DNA of 58,048 bases from an uncultured Prevotella sp. (GTDB taxonomy: Bacteria > Bacteroidota > Bacteroidia > Bacteroidales > Bacteroidaceae). The notes beneath the pieces are model-generated. The model made no database searches and was not told the DNA's origin. It was given only the letters and a program-made list of their open reading frames with translations. The position numbers were made by a program, and so were the translations under genes. Below, in pieces: positions 26,691 to 36,011 of the stretch. Numbering within the stretch: position 1 is the first letter of the stretch; each line of letters begins with the position of its first letter. Location of the stretch: contig USHW01000011.1 of the NCBI GenBank assembly GCA_900554545.1, positions 1-58,048 on the forward strand, given 5' to 3'.

Positions 26691-27500
26691 ATGAATTATA
26701 CTGATCATTTTAAATGCATTGTTGATAATCCAAAGTATGATTATATCGGCAATGGTAATCCTAATGCCAAGATTTTAATAATATCAAAGGAACCGTCAAT
26801 AGACCGTAATTCCAATACTGACATGTATGTTTCAGATATACTTGGCAACAGGAATTTATGGCAAGATAGGATTTATGGCCGTTTAACTTTGCCAAACTGG
26901 AATGACCCATTATTTCCATACGAAGGGCAGAAATGCCAAATAGACGCCAAGGTTAAAAATAATAACGGGGAATTTGAAAGCAATGGTGGAACTTCGCGTA
27001 CATGGCTGGCTTACCAAAAGTTATATGACAAGATTGCCGGAAAAGAGGAAAAAAGCAAAGGTGACTTTATAGATTTTCATAAGTATGTTTTCACCACAGA
27101 CCTTAGTACTGAAGTTGCCAAGTCAAGCGATAAAACAAACATTTTATTAACGAAAAAATCTATAAGACACAGAGTCAACATGTTTAATGAGGACTTTTTT
27201 CAAGATTTTCCGATTATAATTTTGGCTGTAGGGCACTATCCTAAAACGTATGGACTTGACATTCAAAAACTATTTGGAGTCAAATGGACGGGCGATACTC
27301 GTTTGATTGGGAAAAAGTGGGCCAATATACATTATGACAAACAAATGCAGAAAATAGTTGTTCACACCAACCAGCTGTCAAGATATACAAATGATTTGAT
27401 TTCATTTATTGCGAATGAGATTAGAACTTTCATCGCAACCGAATTAAAAGCTGATATTTCCACATTCTTGTGTGACGGCTCTATGTCGAACGGTTTATAA
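26691..27500 (+). CDS. Uracil-DNA-glycosylase-fold protein, AT-rich, likely acquired
   Basis: 269 residues. The N-terminal GNGNPNAKILIISKEPS (20-36) resembles the first motif of the uracil-DNA glycosylase superfamily (GxGxPxAxxxxxGExP), and HTNQLSRY beginning at H225 resembles its second motif (HPSPLSxY). The glycosylase GQDPY-type catalytic residues are not clear, so it may be one of the uncharacterised members of the fold rather than an active glycosylase. The gene is visibly richer in A+T than both flanks and uses AT-ending codons. It stands on the opposite strand between thrS and infC, which are usually adjacent, and is followed by a bidirectional terminator. Transfer into this site is likely. 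Confidence 0.55.
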   Translation: MNYTDHFKCIVDNPKYDYIGNGNPNAKILIISKEPSIDRNSNTDMYVSDILGNRNLWQDRIYGRLTLPNWNDPLFPYEGQKCQIDAKVKNNNGEFESNGGTSRTWLAYQKLYDKIAGKEEKSKGDFIDFHKYVFTTDLSTEVAKSSDKTNILLTKKSIRHRVNMFNEDFFQDFPIIILAVGHYPKTYGLDIQKLFGVKWTGDTRLIGKKWANIHYDKQMQKIVVHTNQLSRYTNDLISFIANEIRTFIATELKADISTFLCDGSMSNGL

Positions 27501-27604
27501 CCAACAAAGACCTTATTCTTCGTTAGACTTCACGAGTTTGAGACTAATAAGAAATCAATATTTCACACAGAAAAAAACAACGGAAAACATCTACTTGGCA
27601 TAAA

Positions 27605-27639
27605 AAAATATCCCAGCAGCTCTGCTGCTGGGATATTTT
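27605..27639. terminator. Bidirectional intrinsic terminator
   Basis: Perfect 16-bp stem (27605-27620 with 27624-27639), 3-nt loop, T-rich on both outer flanks. It serves thrS (-) and the UDG-fold gene (+). Confidence 0.9.
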
Positions 27640-27649
27640 ATATAATTAT

Positions 27650-29602
27650 TTATTTTTCTATTGCTTTAAGCTGCTCGGCCACTTCGTTGTTGACCTTCCT
27701 TGCAAAGTCCTCTTTGCTCATTGAGCCTTGGTCGCCTTGGCCTTGTTTCCTTACTGCAACAGAGCCGTCGGCCTGCTCTTTCTCACCGACAACAACCATA
27801 TAAGGAATGCGCTTCATCTCGTTGTCGCGTATCTTGCGGCCGATTTTCTCGTTGCGGTCGTCGATGATTGCGCGTACTCCCACGCCGTCAAAATACTTGG
27901 CGAGCTGCCTTGCATAGTCGTTGTACTTCTCGCTGATGGGCAGTATTGCCACCTGGTCAGGCGTAAGCCACAAGGGGAAGTGGCCCGACGTATGCTCGAT
28001 GAGCACTGCGGTGAAACGTTCCAGCGAGCCGAAGGGCGCACGGTGAATCATGACAGGTGTTTTCTTGGTGTTGTCCTCTGCCGTATATTCCAGCTTGAAA
28101 CGCTCCGGCAGGTTGTAGTCAACCTGTATTGTGCCTAACTGCCAGCGGCGGCCGATGGCGTCTTTCACCATGAAGTCGAGCTTCGGGCCATAGAATGCGG
28201 CCTCGCCATATTCAATCTTGGCGTTCAGGCCCTTCTCCTTACATGCGTCGATGATGGCCTGCTCGGACTCCGCCCAAACCTCGTCAGAGCCTATATACTT
28301 CTCGCGGTCGTTCGGGTCGCGGAGCGAAATCTGCGCCTCGAAATCGGTGAAGTTGAATATTGAGAACACCGTATGTATGATGTCCATCACATTAAGGAAC
28401 TCAGCCTTTACCTGGTCGGGACGGCAGAAGATGTGGGCGTCGTCCTGCGTGAACGAGCGGACACGTGTAAGCCCGTGCAACTCGCCGCTCTTCTCGTAAC
28501 GGTAAACCGTACCGAACTCTGCAATGCGCAGCGGAAGGTCGCGGTATGAGCGCGGTTTCCACGCGAATACTTCACAGTGGTGGGGGCAGTTCATCGGCTT
28601 CAGCATATACTCCTCGTCCTCCTCGGGCGTATGGATTGGCTGGAACGAATCCTTGCCGTAGTGTGCATAGTGCCCTGAAGTTACGTAAAGGTTCTTGCTG
28701 CCGATGTGCGGTGTGATGACCTCTTTATAGCCGTAGCGTTTCTGTATGCGGCGCAACATGTCCTGAAGGCGGAGGCGCAGCTCCGTTCCGGCAGGCAGCC
28801 AGATGGGCAATCCCTTGCCGACACGCTCTGAGAACATGAACAGTTCCATCTCCTTGCCAATCTTGCGGTGGTCGCGTTTCTTGGCTTCCTCAAGCATGAC
28901 AAGATACTCGTCGAGCATCTTTTTCTTGGGGAACGAGATTCCGTAGATGCGCGTCATCTGCTCGCGCTTTGCGTCGCCGCGCCAGAATGCACCTGCAACG
29001 CTGGTTATCTTGATGGCCTTGATTGCACCAGTGCTCATTATGTGAGGGCCTTTGCACAAGTCGGTGAAATTGCCCTGGGTGTATGTCGTGATTTCGCCGT
29101 CGGCCAAATCCTGGTCTATGTGCTCGCACTTGTATTCCTGACCGTCGGCCTTGAACTCCGCCAAAGCGTCGGCTTTTGATATTTCCTTGCGCACGACGGG
29201 TTCGTCCTTCGAGGCCAGCTCTTTCATCTTCTGCTCGATTTTCGGGAAGTCGCTCTCCTTGATTACGTCGCCTTCCTTCGGCATCACGTCATAGAAAAAG
29301 CCGTTCTCTACAGCCGGGCCGAAACCGAACTGTATTCCGGGGTAAAGCTCTTGCAGGGCCTCGGCCAGCAGGTGAGCCGACGTATGCCAGAAAGCGTGCT
29401 TGCCTTCATCGTCGTCCCACTTGTAAAGCTCTATCTTTGCATCCTCGTTGATGGGGCGGTTAAGCTCAACCGTCTCGCCGTTAACGCCGCAAGCCAGCAC
29501 GTTGCGTGCCAGTGCAGGCGATATGCTCTCGGCAATCTGAAGTCCCGTCACACCCTGTTCGTACTCGCGTACAGAGCCGTCGGGAAATGTAATTTTTATC
29601 AT
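27650..29602 (-). CDS. thrS: Threonyl-tRNA synthetase
   Basis: Charges tRNA-Thr in the cytoplasm. 650 residues in the usual order: TGS domain (~1-60), editing domain with HTSAHLLAEAL (~75), class II catalytic core (~245-540; zinc-binding region MNCPHHCEVF, motif 2 FGTVYRYEKSGELHGLTRVR, motif 3 HRAPFGSLERF), anticodon domain (~545-650). Intact and full length. A -7 site lies 29 bp upstream. It is divorced from infC by the AT-rich inserted gene. Confidence 0.97.
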   Translation of the reverse strand: MIKITFPDGSVREYEQGVTGLQIAESISPALARNVLACGVNGETVELNRPINEDAKIELYKWDDDEGKHAFWHTSAHLLAEALQELYPGIQFGFGPAVENGFFYDVMPKEGDVIKESDFPKIEQKMKELASKDEPVVRKEISKADALAEFKADGQEYKCEHIDQDLADGEITTYTQGNFTDLCKGPHIMSTGAIKAIKITSVAGAFWRGDAKREQMTRIYGISFPKKKMLDEYLVMLEEAKKRDHRKIGKEMELFMFSERVGKGLPIWLPAGTELRLRLQDMLRRIQKRYGYKEVITPHIGSKNLYVTSGHYAHYGKDSFQPIHTPEEDEEYMLKPMNCPHHCEVFAWKPRSYRDLPLRIAEFGTVYRYEKSGELHGLTRVRSFTQDDAHIFCRPDQVKAEFLNVMDIIHTVFSIFNFTDFEAQISLRDPNDREKYIGSDEVWAESEQAIIDACKEKGLNAKIEYGEAAFYGPKLDFMVKDAIGRRWQLGTIQVDYNLPERFKLEYTAEDNTKKTPVMIHRAPFGSLERFTAVLIEHTSGHFPLWLTPDQVAILPISEKYNDYARQLAKYFDGVGVRAIIDDRNEKIGRKIRDNEMKRIPYMVVVGEKEQADGSVAVRKQGQGDQGSMSKEDFARKVNNEVAEQLKAIEK

Positions 29603-29630
29603 AACATCCTTGTTTTTAATCTTTTGGATG

Positions 29631-29638
29631 CAAAATTA
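29631..29638 (-). promoter_or_regulatory. -7 element of thrS
   Basis: Minus-strand TAATTTTG, exact match, 28 bp before the start codon. No TTTG at the expected -33 distance. Confidence 0.45.
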
Positions 29639-29820
29639 CTGTTTTCTTTTGAAATAGAGAACATCAGACTTGATTTTTATCGCAAAATGTGCAAGGCGCA
29701 AACGGCAGCCGCTTACACCTTATTTATATACAGCATCAAAACCGATTACATTCGTTTCAGGAAACTACAAAACGTACATTGCAGGGCTTTGCCGCCGTAA
29801 ACCGCCAGCACCGCTTTTAC

Positions 29821-29909
29821 AGGACGCGGCCTTTTACGTTGCAAAAGGCCATCAATTACGCTGCAAAATACGGTCTTTTGCAAGGCGAAAGGCCACCTTT
29901 TGCAAACGT
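29821..29909. repeat. 22-bp double-palindrome repeat array E (4 units)
   Basis: Units 29821-29842, 29843-29864, 29865-29887 (23 bp), 29888-29909; a decayed fifth unit may precede at 29799-29820. It lies between the divergent thrS and fabI genes. Outside the array and the two promoters nothing was recognised in the 453-bp gap. Confidence 0.8.
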
Positions 29910-29991
29910 TCTGGCTGTCAAGCAGTTAGCAAGCGCATTCCGTGCTTAGCGTGACGAAAGACCGGCCACAATGCCATTTTTCGGCGAAACG

Positions 29992-30023
29992 CTTGTCCGT
30001 TTCAATGAAATGATGTAATTTTG
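29992..30023 (+). promoter_or_regulatory. Probable promoter of fabI
   Basis: TAATTTTG at 30016-30023 (exact) and CTTG at 29992-29995 (3/4), 20-bp spacer. Start codon 32 bp downstream. Confidence 0.55.
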
Positions 30024-30055
30024 CACGCAGATTACAAATCAAAGAATATTTTAAG

Positions 30056-30913
30056 ATGACTCACAATTTATTGAAAGGCAAGCGCGGCATCATCTTCGGC
30101 GCGCTTAATGAAGACTCAATCGCATGGAAGGTGGCCGTGAAGGCCGTGGAGGAAGGCGCAAGCATAACGCTAAGCAACACAGCCATGGCACTGCGCATGG
30201 GTACGCTCAACGAACTTAGCGAGAAGCTCAACGCACCCGTGATAGCCGCCGACGCCACAAGCGTTGAAGACCTTGAGAAAGTGTTTTCAGAGTCTGTACG
30301 CCTGTTGGGAGGGAAAATCGACTTCGTGCTCCACTCAATAGGCATGAGTCCCAACGTGCGCAAGCACCGCACTTACGACGACCTCGACTACAGCTACCTG
30401 CAGAAAACGCTCGACATATCGGCCATCTCGTTCCACAAGATGCTGCAAGTGGCAAAGAAACAGGACGCCATCGCCGAGTACGGTTCTGTCGTTGCGCTTA
30501 CCTACGTGGCTGCACAGCGCACATTCTTCGGCTACAACGACATGGCCGACGCAAAGAGCATGCTCGAAAGCATAGCGCGCAGCTTCGGTTACATCTACGG
30601 CCGTGAAAAGAACGTGCGCATCAACACAATATCACAGTCACCTACGCCTACCACTGCAGGCAAGGGCATCAAGGACATGGACAACCTGATGGACTTCGCA
30701 AACAAGATGTCTCCCCTTGGCAATGCAACGGCTGACGACTGCGCCGACTACTGCGTGATGATGTTCTCCGACTTTACCCGCAAGGTCACCATGCAGACGC
30801 TTTACCATGACGGCGGCTTCTCGTCGATGGGCATGAGCCTGCGCGCCATGAACCAGTATGCAAAAGACCTCACTCCATACGAGGACGAAAACGGAAAGAT
30901 TATATACGGATAA
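30056..30913 (+). CDS. fabI: Enoyl-[ACP] reductase (NADH)
   Basis: Last reduction of each fatty-acid elongation cycle. 285 residues, short-chain-dehydrogenase fold. The divergent FabI nucleotide loop (KRGIIFGALNEDSIAWKVA) is present, and the catalytic Tyr-x6-Lys pair is Y160/K167 in GYNDMADAK. The TISQSPTPTTAGKGI stretch corresponds to the substrate-binding loop targeted by triclosan in other FabI enzymes. Single-gene unit with its own promoter; a 24-bp hairpin follows, shared with the convergent HAD gene. Confidence 0.93.
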   Translation: MTHNLLKGKRGIIFGALNEDSIAWKVAVKAVEEGASITLSNTAMALRMGTLNELSEKLNAPVIAADATSVEDLEKVFSESVRLLGGKIDFVLHSIGMSPNVRKHRTYDDLDYSYLQKTLDISAISFHKMLQVAKKQDAIAEYGSVVALTYVAAQRTFFGYNDMADAKSMLESIARSFGYIYGREKNVRINTISQSPTPTTAGKGIKDMDNLMDFANKMSPLGNATADDCADYCVMMFSDFTRKVTMQTLYHDGGFSSMGMSLRAMNQYAKDLTPYEDENGKIIYG

Positions 30914-30923
30914 GACTTTTTCC

Positions 30924-30975
30924 AATTAAAAATCAAGGGTTAAGAACTTCGGTTCTTAACCCTTGATTTTTAATT
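30924..30975. terminator. 24-bp perfect hairpin with TTCG loop, bidirectional
   Basis: Arms 30924-30947 and 30952-30975 pair perfectly around a TTCG tetraloop. The last codons of the HAD phosphatase gene (stop at 30956) lie inside it, so the C-terminal KIKG is encoded by the terminator. Confidence 0.9.
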
Positions 30976-31681
30976 GCTCCCATGCGTCCCTAAGCGCAGG
31001 CATGCTGGGAAAAATGATGTCCGCACCCTCGTCAGCCAACAACTTGTCAGGCAAAGGCCCTGTATTTACGGCTATGGTGAATATGCCTGCCGCAACAGCT
31101 GCACGCACTCCAAGGGGCGCATTCTCAACGACTATCCCCTCTTCGGGACTGATGCCGGCTTTTGACAGCCCTTTAAGATAAGGTTCGGGATTAGGTTTGC
31201 CGTGCTCAACGTCAAAACTCGTCACTATAAGTTCACGGTTTACAAGCCCCTGAAATTCAGTTTCAAGCCTTTCAAGCAGGCTTCTCTGCCCACTGCCCGT
31301 CACCACTACGATTTTCAAGCCCAGGGCTTTTATCTTACGCATAAGCTCCTCCACGCCTTCCATCTTCTGCGCCTTGGGGCACACACGGAAAGCAGACGCT
31401 TTCTCTTCATACATCTTGGCAGCCTCATCGTCTGCCAGTTCCCTGCCCCACTGGCGCCTGGCCAGCAGCTTGATTGTCTCCACGCCGCGCATCCCTTCAT
31501 ACTTGTAAGCCTCTTCGGGAGCGATGTCAAGGCCGAATTTAGCCATAGACTCGTGCCAGCTTCGGGCGTGATTAGGCATACTGTCATACAGAACGCCGTC
31601 CATATCAAAAAGCACGGCCTTAGGCGCAAAAGCCTTCAGACCGTGCTTTTCAAGATATTTGCCGATTTCGTTATCAAACAT
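30956..31681 (-). CDS. HAD-superfamily phosphatase/phosphoglucomutase-like protein
   Basis: 241 residues. All four HAD motifs are visible: DMDGVLYDS (nucleophile and acid Asp), VTGSG, the lysine in HGKPNPEPY, and ENAPLG. The helical cap between motifs I and II is of the C1 type, as in beta-phosphoglucomutase and small sugar-phosphate phosphatases. The substrate cannot be told. It lies downstream of lysS, gpsA and pgi on the same strand, 95 bp after pgi, which fits a sugar-phosphate role. Confidence 0.85.
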   Translation of the reverse strand: MFDNEIGKYLEKHGLKAFAPKAVLFDMDGVLYDSMPNHARSWHESMAKFGLDIAPEEAYKYEGMRGVETIKLLARRQWGRELADDEAAKMYEEKASAFRVCPKAQKMEGVEELMRKIKALGLKIVVVTGSGQRSLLERLETEFQGLVNRELIVTSFDVEHGKPNPEPYLKGLSKAGISPEEGIVVENAPLGVRAAVAAGIFTIAVNTGPLPDKLLADEGADIIFPSMPALRDAWEQLKIKG

Positions 31682-31776
31682 TTACAGTTCAGGATTTTCG
31701 GTTATAAGGTTATACGGTCATGGAGCCATAAGTGGACAAGGCCGTAACCATAACCGCACAACCGAACACCTTATGT

Positions 31777-33135
31777 TTATTTCTCGTTTGCAAGCCTTTC
31801 CTTGATAGCCTTGCTCTCAGCCTCGTAACCGGGTTTGTCGAGCAATGCAAACATATTCTTCTTGTAAGCTTCTACTCCCGGCTGGTTGAAAGGATTTACA
31901 CCGAGCACGTTGCCGCTTATGCCGCAAGCTATCTCGAAGAAGTAAATCAGCTGTCCGATGTAGTATTCGTTCAGTTCGGGAACGCTCAGACGGATGTTGG
32001 GCACACCGCCGTCAACATGCGCGAGGCGTGTTCCGAGTTCGGCCATCTTGTTCACTTCGTCCACGCGCTTGCCTGCAAGGAAGTTCAACCCGTCAAGGTT
32101 TTCCTCGTCATGCGGGAACAACAGTTCTTTGTTAGGCTGCTCTATGCTTATCACCGTTTCAAAAATGGAACGCTCGCCCTGCTGTATCCACTGTCCCATT
32201 GAATGAAGGTCGGTGGTGAAATCGCATGAAGCCGGGAATATACCCTTGCCGTCCTTGCCTTCGCTCTCGCCGTAGAGCTGCTTCCACCACTCGCTCATGA
32301 AGTGCAGCTTAGGCTGATAGTTAACCATTATTTCAATCTTCTTGCCGGCCTGCTCATACAGTCCGTTGCGCACTGCAGCGTATATCGCCGCAGGATTTTC
32401 ATCGTATGCGACGTCCTTTCCACACGCCTTCTCCATTTCAGCGGCACCGGCTACAAGCTGACGGATGTCAAATCCGGCGCACGCAATAGGCAGAAGACCT
32501 ACCGGAGTGAGGACAGAGAAGCGTCCGCCAACGTTGTCAGGAATTACAAAAGTCTTGTATCCTTCCTTGTCGGCAGCCGCACGTGCAGCTCCCTTGGTTG
32601 CATCGGTAACGGCAACGATTACCTTCTTGGCCTCGTCCTTGCCGCGCTGCTCCTCACACTGCTTCTTGAGCAGACGGAAAGTGAGTGCCGTCTCGGTGGT
32701 AGTTCCTGACTTTGATATGTTTATTACGCCGAACTTCTTGTCCTTAAGATATTCGGTAAGCTCATAAAGGTAGTCCTCGCCGATGTTGTTTCCGGCAAAA
32801 AGTATAGTCGGATTCTTCTTGTCTCCAACAAGCCAGGCAAACGAGTTGCCCATTGCCTCGATGACAGCACGCGCTCCAAGGTAGCTGCCGCCGATGCCGG
32901 CAACGACTATAGCCTCGCAGTTTGCACGCAGAACGTCAGCGCAGTCTTGTATTTCCTGCAAGAATTCAGGCGTGATTGACGACGGAAGATGAAGCCAACC
33001 GAGGAAATCATTACCGGGACAAGTACCGTTCTCAAGAGCGTCTTGCGCCGCCTTTACTTTCGGCTCATAAGCCTTAACCGTGCCTTCAGCAAGAAACTGA
33101 ACGGCCTTCGTTACGTCTAATGTGATATTTTTCAT
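31777..33135 (-). CDS. pgi: Glucose-6-phosphate isomerase
   Basis: Interconverts glucose-6-phosphate and fructose-6-phosphate in glycolysis. The 452-residue length matches the shorter bacterial type. The sugar-phosphate binding SIS motifs GGSYLGARAVIE and SKSGTTTETALTFR are intact, and the QQGERSIFETVISIE and catalytic HVDGG regions follow. It starts 25 bp after the gpsA stop, so the two genes are likely co-transcribed. A small dyad (CGGTTAT...ATAACCG, 31700-31756) separates it from the HAD gene. Confidence 0.95.
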   Translation of the reverse strand: MKNITLDVTKAVQFLAEGTVKAYEPKVKAAQDALENGTCPGNDFLGWLHLPSSITPEFLQEIQDCADVLRANCEAIVVAGIGGSYLGARAVIEAMGNSFAWLVGDKKNPTILFAGNNIGEDYLYELTEYLKDKKFGVINISKSGTTTETALTFRLLKKQCEEQRGKDEAKKVIVAVTDATKGAARAAADKEGYKTFVIPDNVGGRFSVLTPVGLLPIACAGFDIRQLVAGAAEMEKACGKDVAYDENPAAIYAAVRNGLYEQAGKKIEIMVNYQPKLHFMSEWWKQLYGESEGKDGKGIFPASCDFTTDLHSMGQWIQQGERSIFETVISIEQPNKELLFPHDEENLDGLNFLAGKRVDEVNKMAELGTRLAHVDGGVPNIRLSVPELNEYYIGQLIYFFEIACGISGNVLGVNPFNQPGVEAYKKNMFALLDKPGYEAESKAIKERLANEK

Positions 33136-33160
33136 TTGCTTATAAGATTACGATTCTTCG

Positions 33161-34156
33161 TCATCTGAAAGAATCTGTTAATAACTTTATCTCTATTTGC
33201 GGTGAAATCCGTTCGTAAAGTATGTTGTACACAGCGTCAAGTATGGGCATATTGACGTGGCTGTGCCGGTTGATTTCCTTCATGCACTTGGTTCCGAAAT
33301 ACCCTTCGGCTATCATCTCCATCTCTATTTGCGCACTTTTTATGCTGTACCCCTTGCCTATCATCGTACCGAACGTGCGGTTACGCGAGAAGTTTGAATA
33401 GCCGGTAACAAGCAAATCACCAAGATAAACAGAGTCTGTTATATTCCTGTCAAGCGGATAAACAGACTTCAGGAAACGTGACATTTCCTGCACGGCGTTG
33501 GCCATAAGCACCGACATGAAGTTGTCGCCGTACTTCAAACCGTTGCATATTCCTGCGGCTATGGCATAAACATTCTTCAGCACTGACGCGTATTCAATGC
33601 CAATGACATCGCTGCTCGTCTTCGTCTTTATATAGTCGCAGGCAAGAATTTCAGAAAAAGCCTGAGCCTTTTCGTGGTCGCTGCACCCGACAGTGAGGTA
33701 AGACAAGCGTTCAAGCGCCACCTCCTCGGCATGCGACGGGCCGCCAAGGCAGGCAAGGTTTTCATACGGAACATCGTACACCTGATGGAAATATTCAGAA
33801 CAGACAAGGTTCTCGTCTGGCACAATACCCTTGATGGCTGTCACTACGAACTTGTCTCTTATGCGTGTCTTGAGCCTCTTCAGATGGTTCTTTATGTAAG
33901 CCGACGGCGTTACAAAGATAAGCGTATCGTATGCCTGCACAATCTTATTGATGTCACTGAAAAACTCAATTTCGCCAATATTGAAGTGCACGCTTGTCAA
34001 GTAAGCCGGATTATGGCCGAGCCTCTTGAAATCTTCTATGCGGTCATCGCGGCGCATATACCACCCTATATGGTGCGTATGCTCCACTACAATCTTGGCG
34101 ATGGCCGTAGCCCAGCTGCCTCCGCCGATAATCGCAATCCTACCGCAATCGTACAT
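33161..34156 (-). CDS. gpsA: NAD(P)-dependent glycerol-3-phosphate dehydrogenase
   Basis: Reduces dihydroxyacetone phosphate to sn-glycerol-3-phosphate for phospholipids. 331 residues: Rossmann loop IGGGSWATAIAKI near the start, CLGGPSHAEEVALE in the middle, and the catalytic-lysine helix SVLKNVYAIAAGICNGLKYGDN. The ATG at 34156 is chosen over a TTG six codons upstream, because the protein then begins directly with the Rossmann strand. The -7 site at 34240-34247 sits in an AT-rich inverted repeat between lysS and gpsA. Confidence 0.94.
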   Translation of the reverse strand: MYDCGRIAIIGGGSWATAIAKIVVEHTHHIGWYMRRDDRIEDFKRLGHNPAYLTSVHFNIGEIEFFSDINKIVQAYDTLIFVTPSAYIKNHLKRLKTRIRDKFVVTAIKGIVPDENLVCSEYFHQVYDVPYENLACLGGPSHAEEVALERLSYLTVGCSDHEKAQAFSEILACDYIKTKTSSDVIGIEYASVLKNVYAIAAGICNGLKYGDNFMSVLMANAVQEMSRFLKSVYPLDRNITDSVYLGDLLVTGYSNFSRNRTFGTMIGKGYSIKSAQIEMEMIAEGYFGTKCMKEINRHSHVNMPILDAVYNILYERISPQIEIKLLTDSFR

Positions 34157-34163
34157 TTTATAA

Positions 34164-34286
34164 TAAATTGACAATTAAAAATTGAGAATTGAGAATTATG
34201 ATTACCCTTGTCCGCTTCGTTTGTGTAGTTTTGTATCAGCAAAGGTAATCATAATTCTCCATTTCCAATTATGAATTTTCAATTTT
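34164..34286. repeat. AT-rich imperfect inverted repeat with embedded -7 element
   Basis: A perfect 16-bp core (34191-34206 with 34244-34259) extends outward to ~43 bp arms with several mismatches, made of AATTGAGAATTG words. The right arm overlaps minus-strand TACCTTTG (34240-34247), a candidate -7 element for gpsA, and the lysS 3' end. It could act as lysS terminator and gpsA promoter region. Confidence 0.6.
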
Positions 34287-36011
34287 GTTTGCAGCCTCTA
34301 TCCATTTGGCGAACTCGTCAACCTTCGGATTTTCGTAGCCCAGCTTGTATTTCTTGTTTACTCCACAGGCATCCATCTGGAGCTTCTGGGGATTGACATC
34401 CTTAATGTCTGACACAAGGTAATAGCCGCACTTGTTGAGCACGGGCACCCATTCTTCGGGCACGCCCAAGACTTTCCACTCCTCAACGCTGCTCTTCGGA
34501 GCTTTCTTCTCCGGGCGCATCTGCGGGAAGAAGAGCACCTCCTGAATATATGTCTTGCCCGTCATGAGCATCACAAGGCGGTCGATGCCGATGCCGATAC
34601 CGCTCGTCGGCGGCATACCGTACTGCAAAGCGCGCAGGAAGTCCTGGTCGATAATCATAGCCTCGTCGTCACCCTTGTCAGCCAGGCGCATCTGTTCCTT
34701 GAAGCGTTCTTCCTGGTCGATGGGGTCGTTAAGCTCCGAATAAGCGTTGGCAAGCTCTTTTCCGTTCACCATAAGCTCGAAACGTTCGGTCAGCCCGGGC
34801 TTTGAGCGGTGCATCTTCGTCAGCGGCGACATCTCAACGGGATAGTCAGTGATAAACGTAGGCTGGATGAACGTACCCTCGCAGAACTCCCCGAATATTT
34901 CGTCGATGAGCTTTCCTTTGCCCATAGTGTCGTCAATCTCCATGTTGAGCTTCTTGCACACCTCGCGTATCTGCGCCTCGTCCATGCCGTTGAGGTCGTA
35001 ACCGGTCTTCTCCTTAATGGCGTCAAGAATGGGAAGGCGGCGGTACGGAGCCTTGAAGCTTACGATGTTGCCGTCAATCTCGCGCTCGGGCTTGCCGTTT
35101 ACGGCTATGCAGACGGTTTCCAAGAGTTTCTCGGTAAACTCCATCATCCAGTTATAGTCCTTGTACTGCACGTACAGTTCCATGCAGGTGAACTCCGGGT
35201 TGTGGTTGCGGTCCATGCCTTCGTTGCGGAAGTTCTTGCCAATCTCATACACGCCTTCAAATCCGCCTACGATAAGACGCTTCAAATAAAGCTCCGTGGC
35301 GATGCGCATGTACATGTCAGTGTCAAGCGCATTGAAATGCGTTATGAACGGCCTTGCGCTGGCTCCGCCGGCAATTGTCTGCAGCGTAGGAGTCTCAACC
35401 TCAGTGTATCCTGCCTCGTCGAGCACCTTCCTTATAGTCCTTATAACCGTAGCACGCTGAAGGAAGGTGTCCTTCACGCCGTCGTTAACCACAAGGTCAA
35501 CGTACCTCTGGCGGTAACGCAACTCCGGGTCGTCGAATTTGTCGTAAGCCACGCCGTCCTTGTATTTCACTATGGGCAGCGGCTTGAGGCTCTTCGAGAG
35601 CAGCGTCAGGCTCTGAGCGTGAACGCTGATTTCGCCCGTCTGCGTGCGGAACACAAAGCCCTTTACGCCAATGAAGTCGCCGATGTCCAAGAGTTTCTTG
35701 AACACCTTGTTATATAAGTCTTTGTCCTCACCGGGACAAATGTCGTCACGTGTGATGTAAACCTGTATTCTTCCCTTCGAATCCTGAAGCTCGGCGAAGG
35801 CCGCCTTGCCCATTACGCGGCGGCTCATCATACGCCCGGCGATGCACACCTCGCGGCGCGGCTCGTCGTCATTGAAATCCGCCTTGATGTCGGTTGAAAA
35901 TGCGTTTGTTGGATACTCTGCCGCCGGATACGGGTCGATGCCCATAGCGCGCAGTTCTTCGAGACTTTGGCGTCTGCCGATTTCCTGTTCACTCAGTTCT
36001 AAAACGTTCAT
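34269..36011 (-). CDS. lysS: Lysyl-tRNA synthetase (class II) with C-terminal extension
   Basis: Charges tRNA-Lys. 580 residues: OB-fold anticodon domain (~60-170), class II core with RNEGMDRNHNPEFTCMELY (motif 2) and GIGIGIDRLVMLMT (motif 3, ~residue 485). The ~70 residues after the core (VEEWKVLGVPEEWVPVL onward) form a tail not found in most bacteria but usual in Bacteroidales. First gene of the lysS-gpsA-pgi-HAD group. Promoter candidate at 36132-36139. Confidence 0.96.
   Translation of the reverse strand: MNVLELSEQEIGRRQSLEELRAMGIDPYPAAEYPTNAFSTDIKADFNDDEPRREVCIAGRMMSRRVMGKAAFAELQDSKGRIQVYITRDDICPGEDKDLYNKVFKKLLDIGDFIGVKGFVFRTQTGEISVHAQSLTLLSKSLKPLPIVKYKDGVAYDKFDDPELRYRQRYVDLVVNDGVKDTFLQRATVIRTIRKVLDEAGYTEVETPTLQTIAGGASARPFITHFNALDTDMYMRIATELYLKRLIVGGFEGVYEIGKNFRNEGMDRNHNPEFTCMELYVQYKDYNWMMEFTEKLLETVCIAVNGKPEREIDGNIVSFKAPYRRLPILDAIKEKTGYDLNGMDEAQIREVCKKLNMEIDDTMGKGKLIDEIFGEFCEGTFIQPTFITDYPVEMSPLTKMHRSKPGLTERFELMVNGKELANAYSELNDPIDQEERFKEQMRLADKGDDEAMIIDQDFLRALQYGMPPTSGIGIGIDRLVMLMTGKTYIQEVLFFPQMRPEKKAPKSSVEEWKVLGVPEEWVPVLNKCGYYLVSDIKDVNPQKLQMDACGVNKKYKLGYENPKVDEFAKWIEAANKIENS

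Noticed and set aside
29670..29954. Short reading frames translating the repeat arrays (also 15085-15303, 36265-36456, 9164-9349)
   Set aside because: Their peptides are only the translated 22-bp repeat (RPPF/KAAF-like words) and shift phase with each unit; no start context or conservation supports them.
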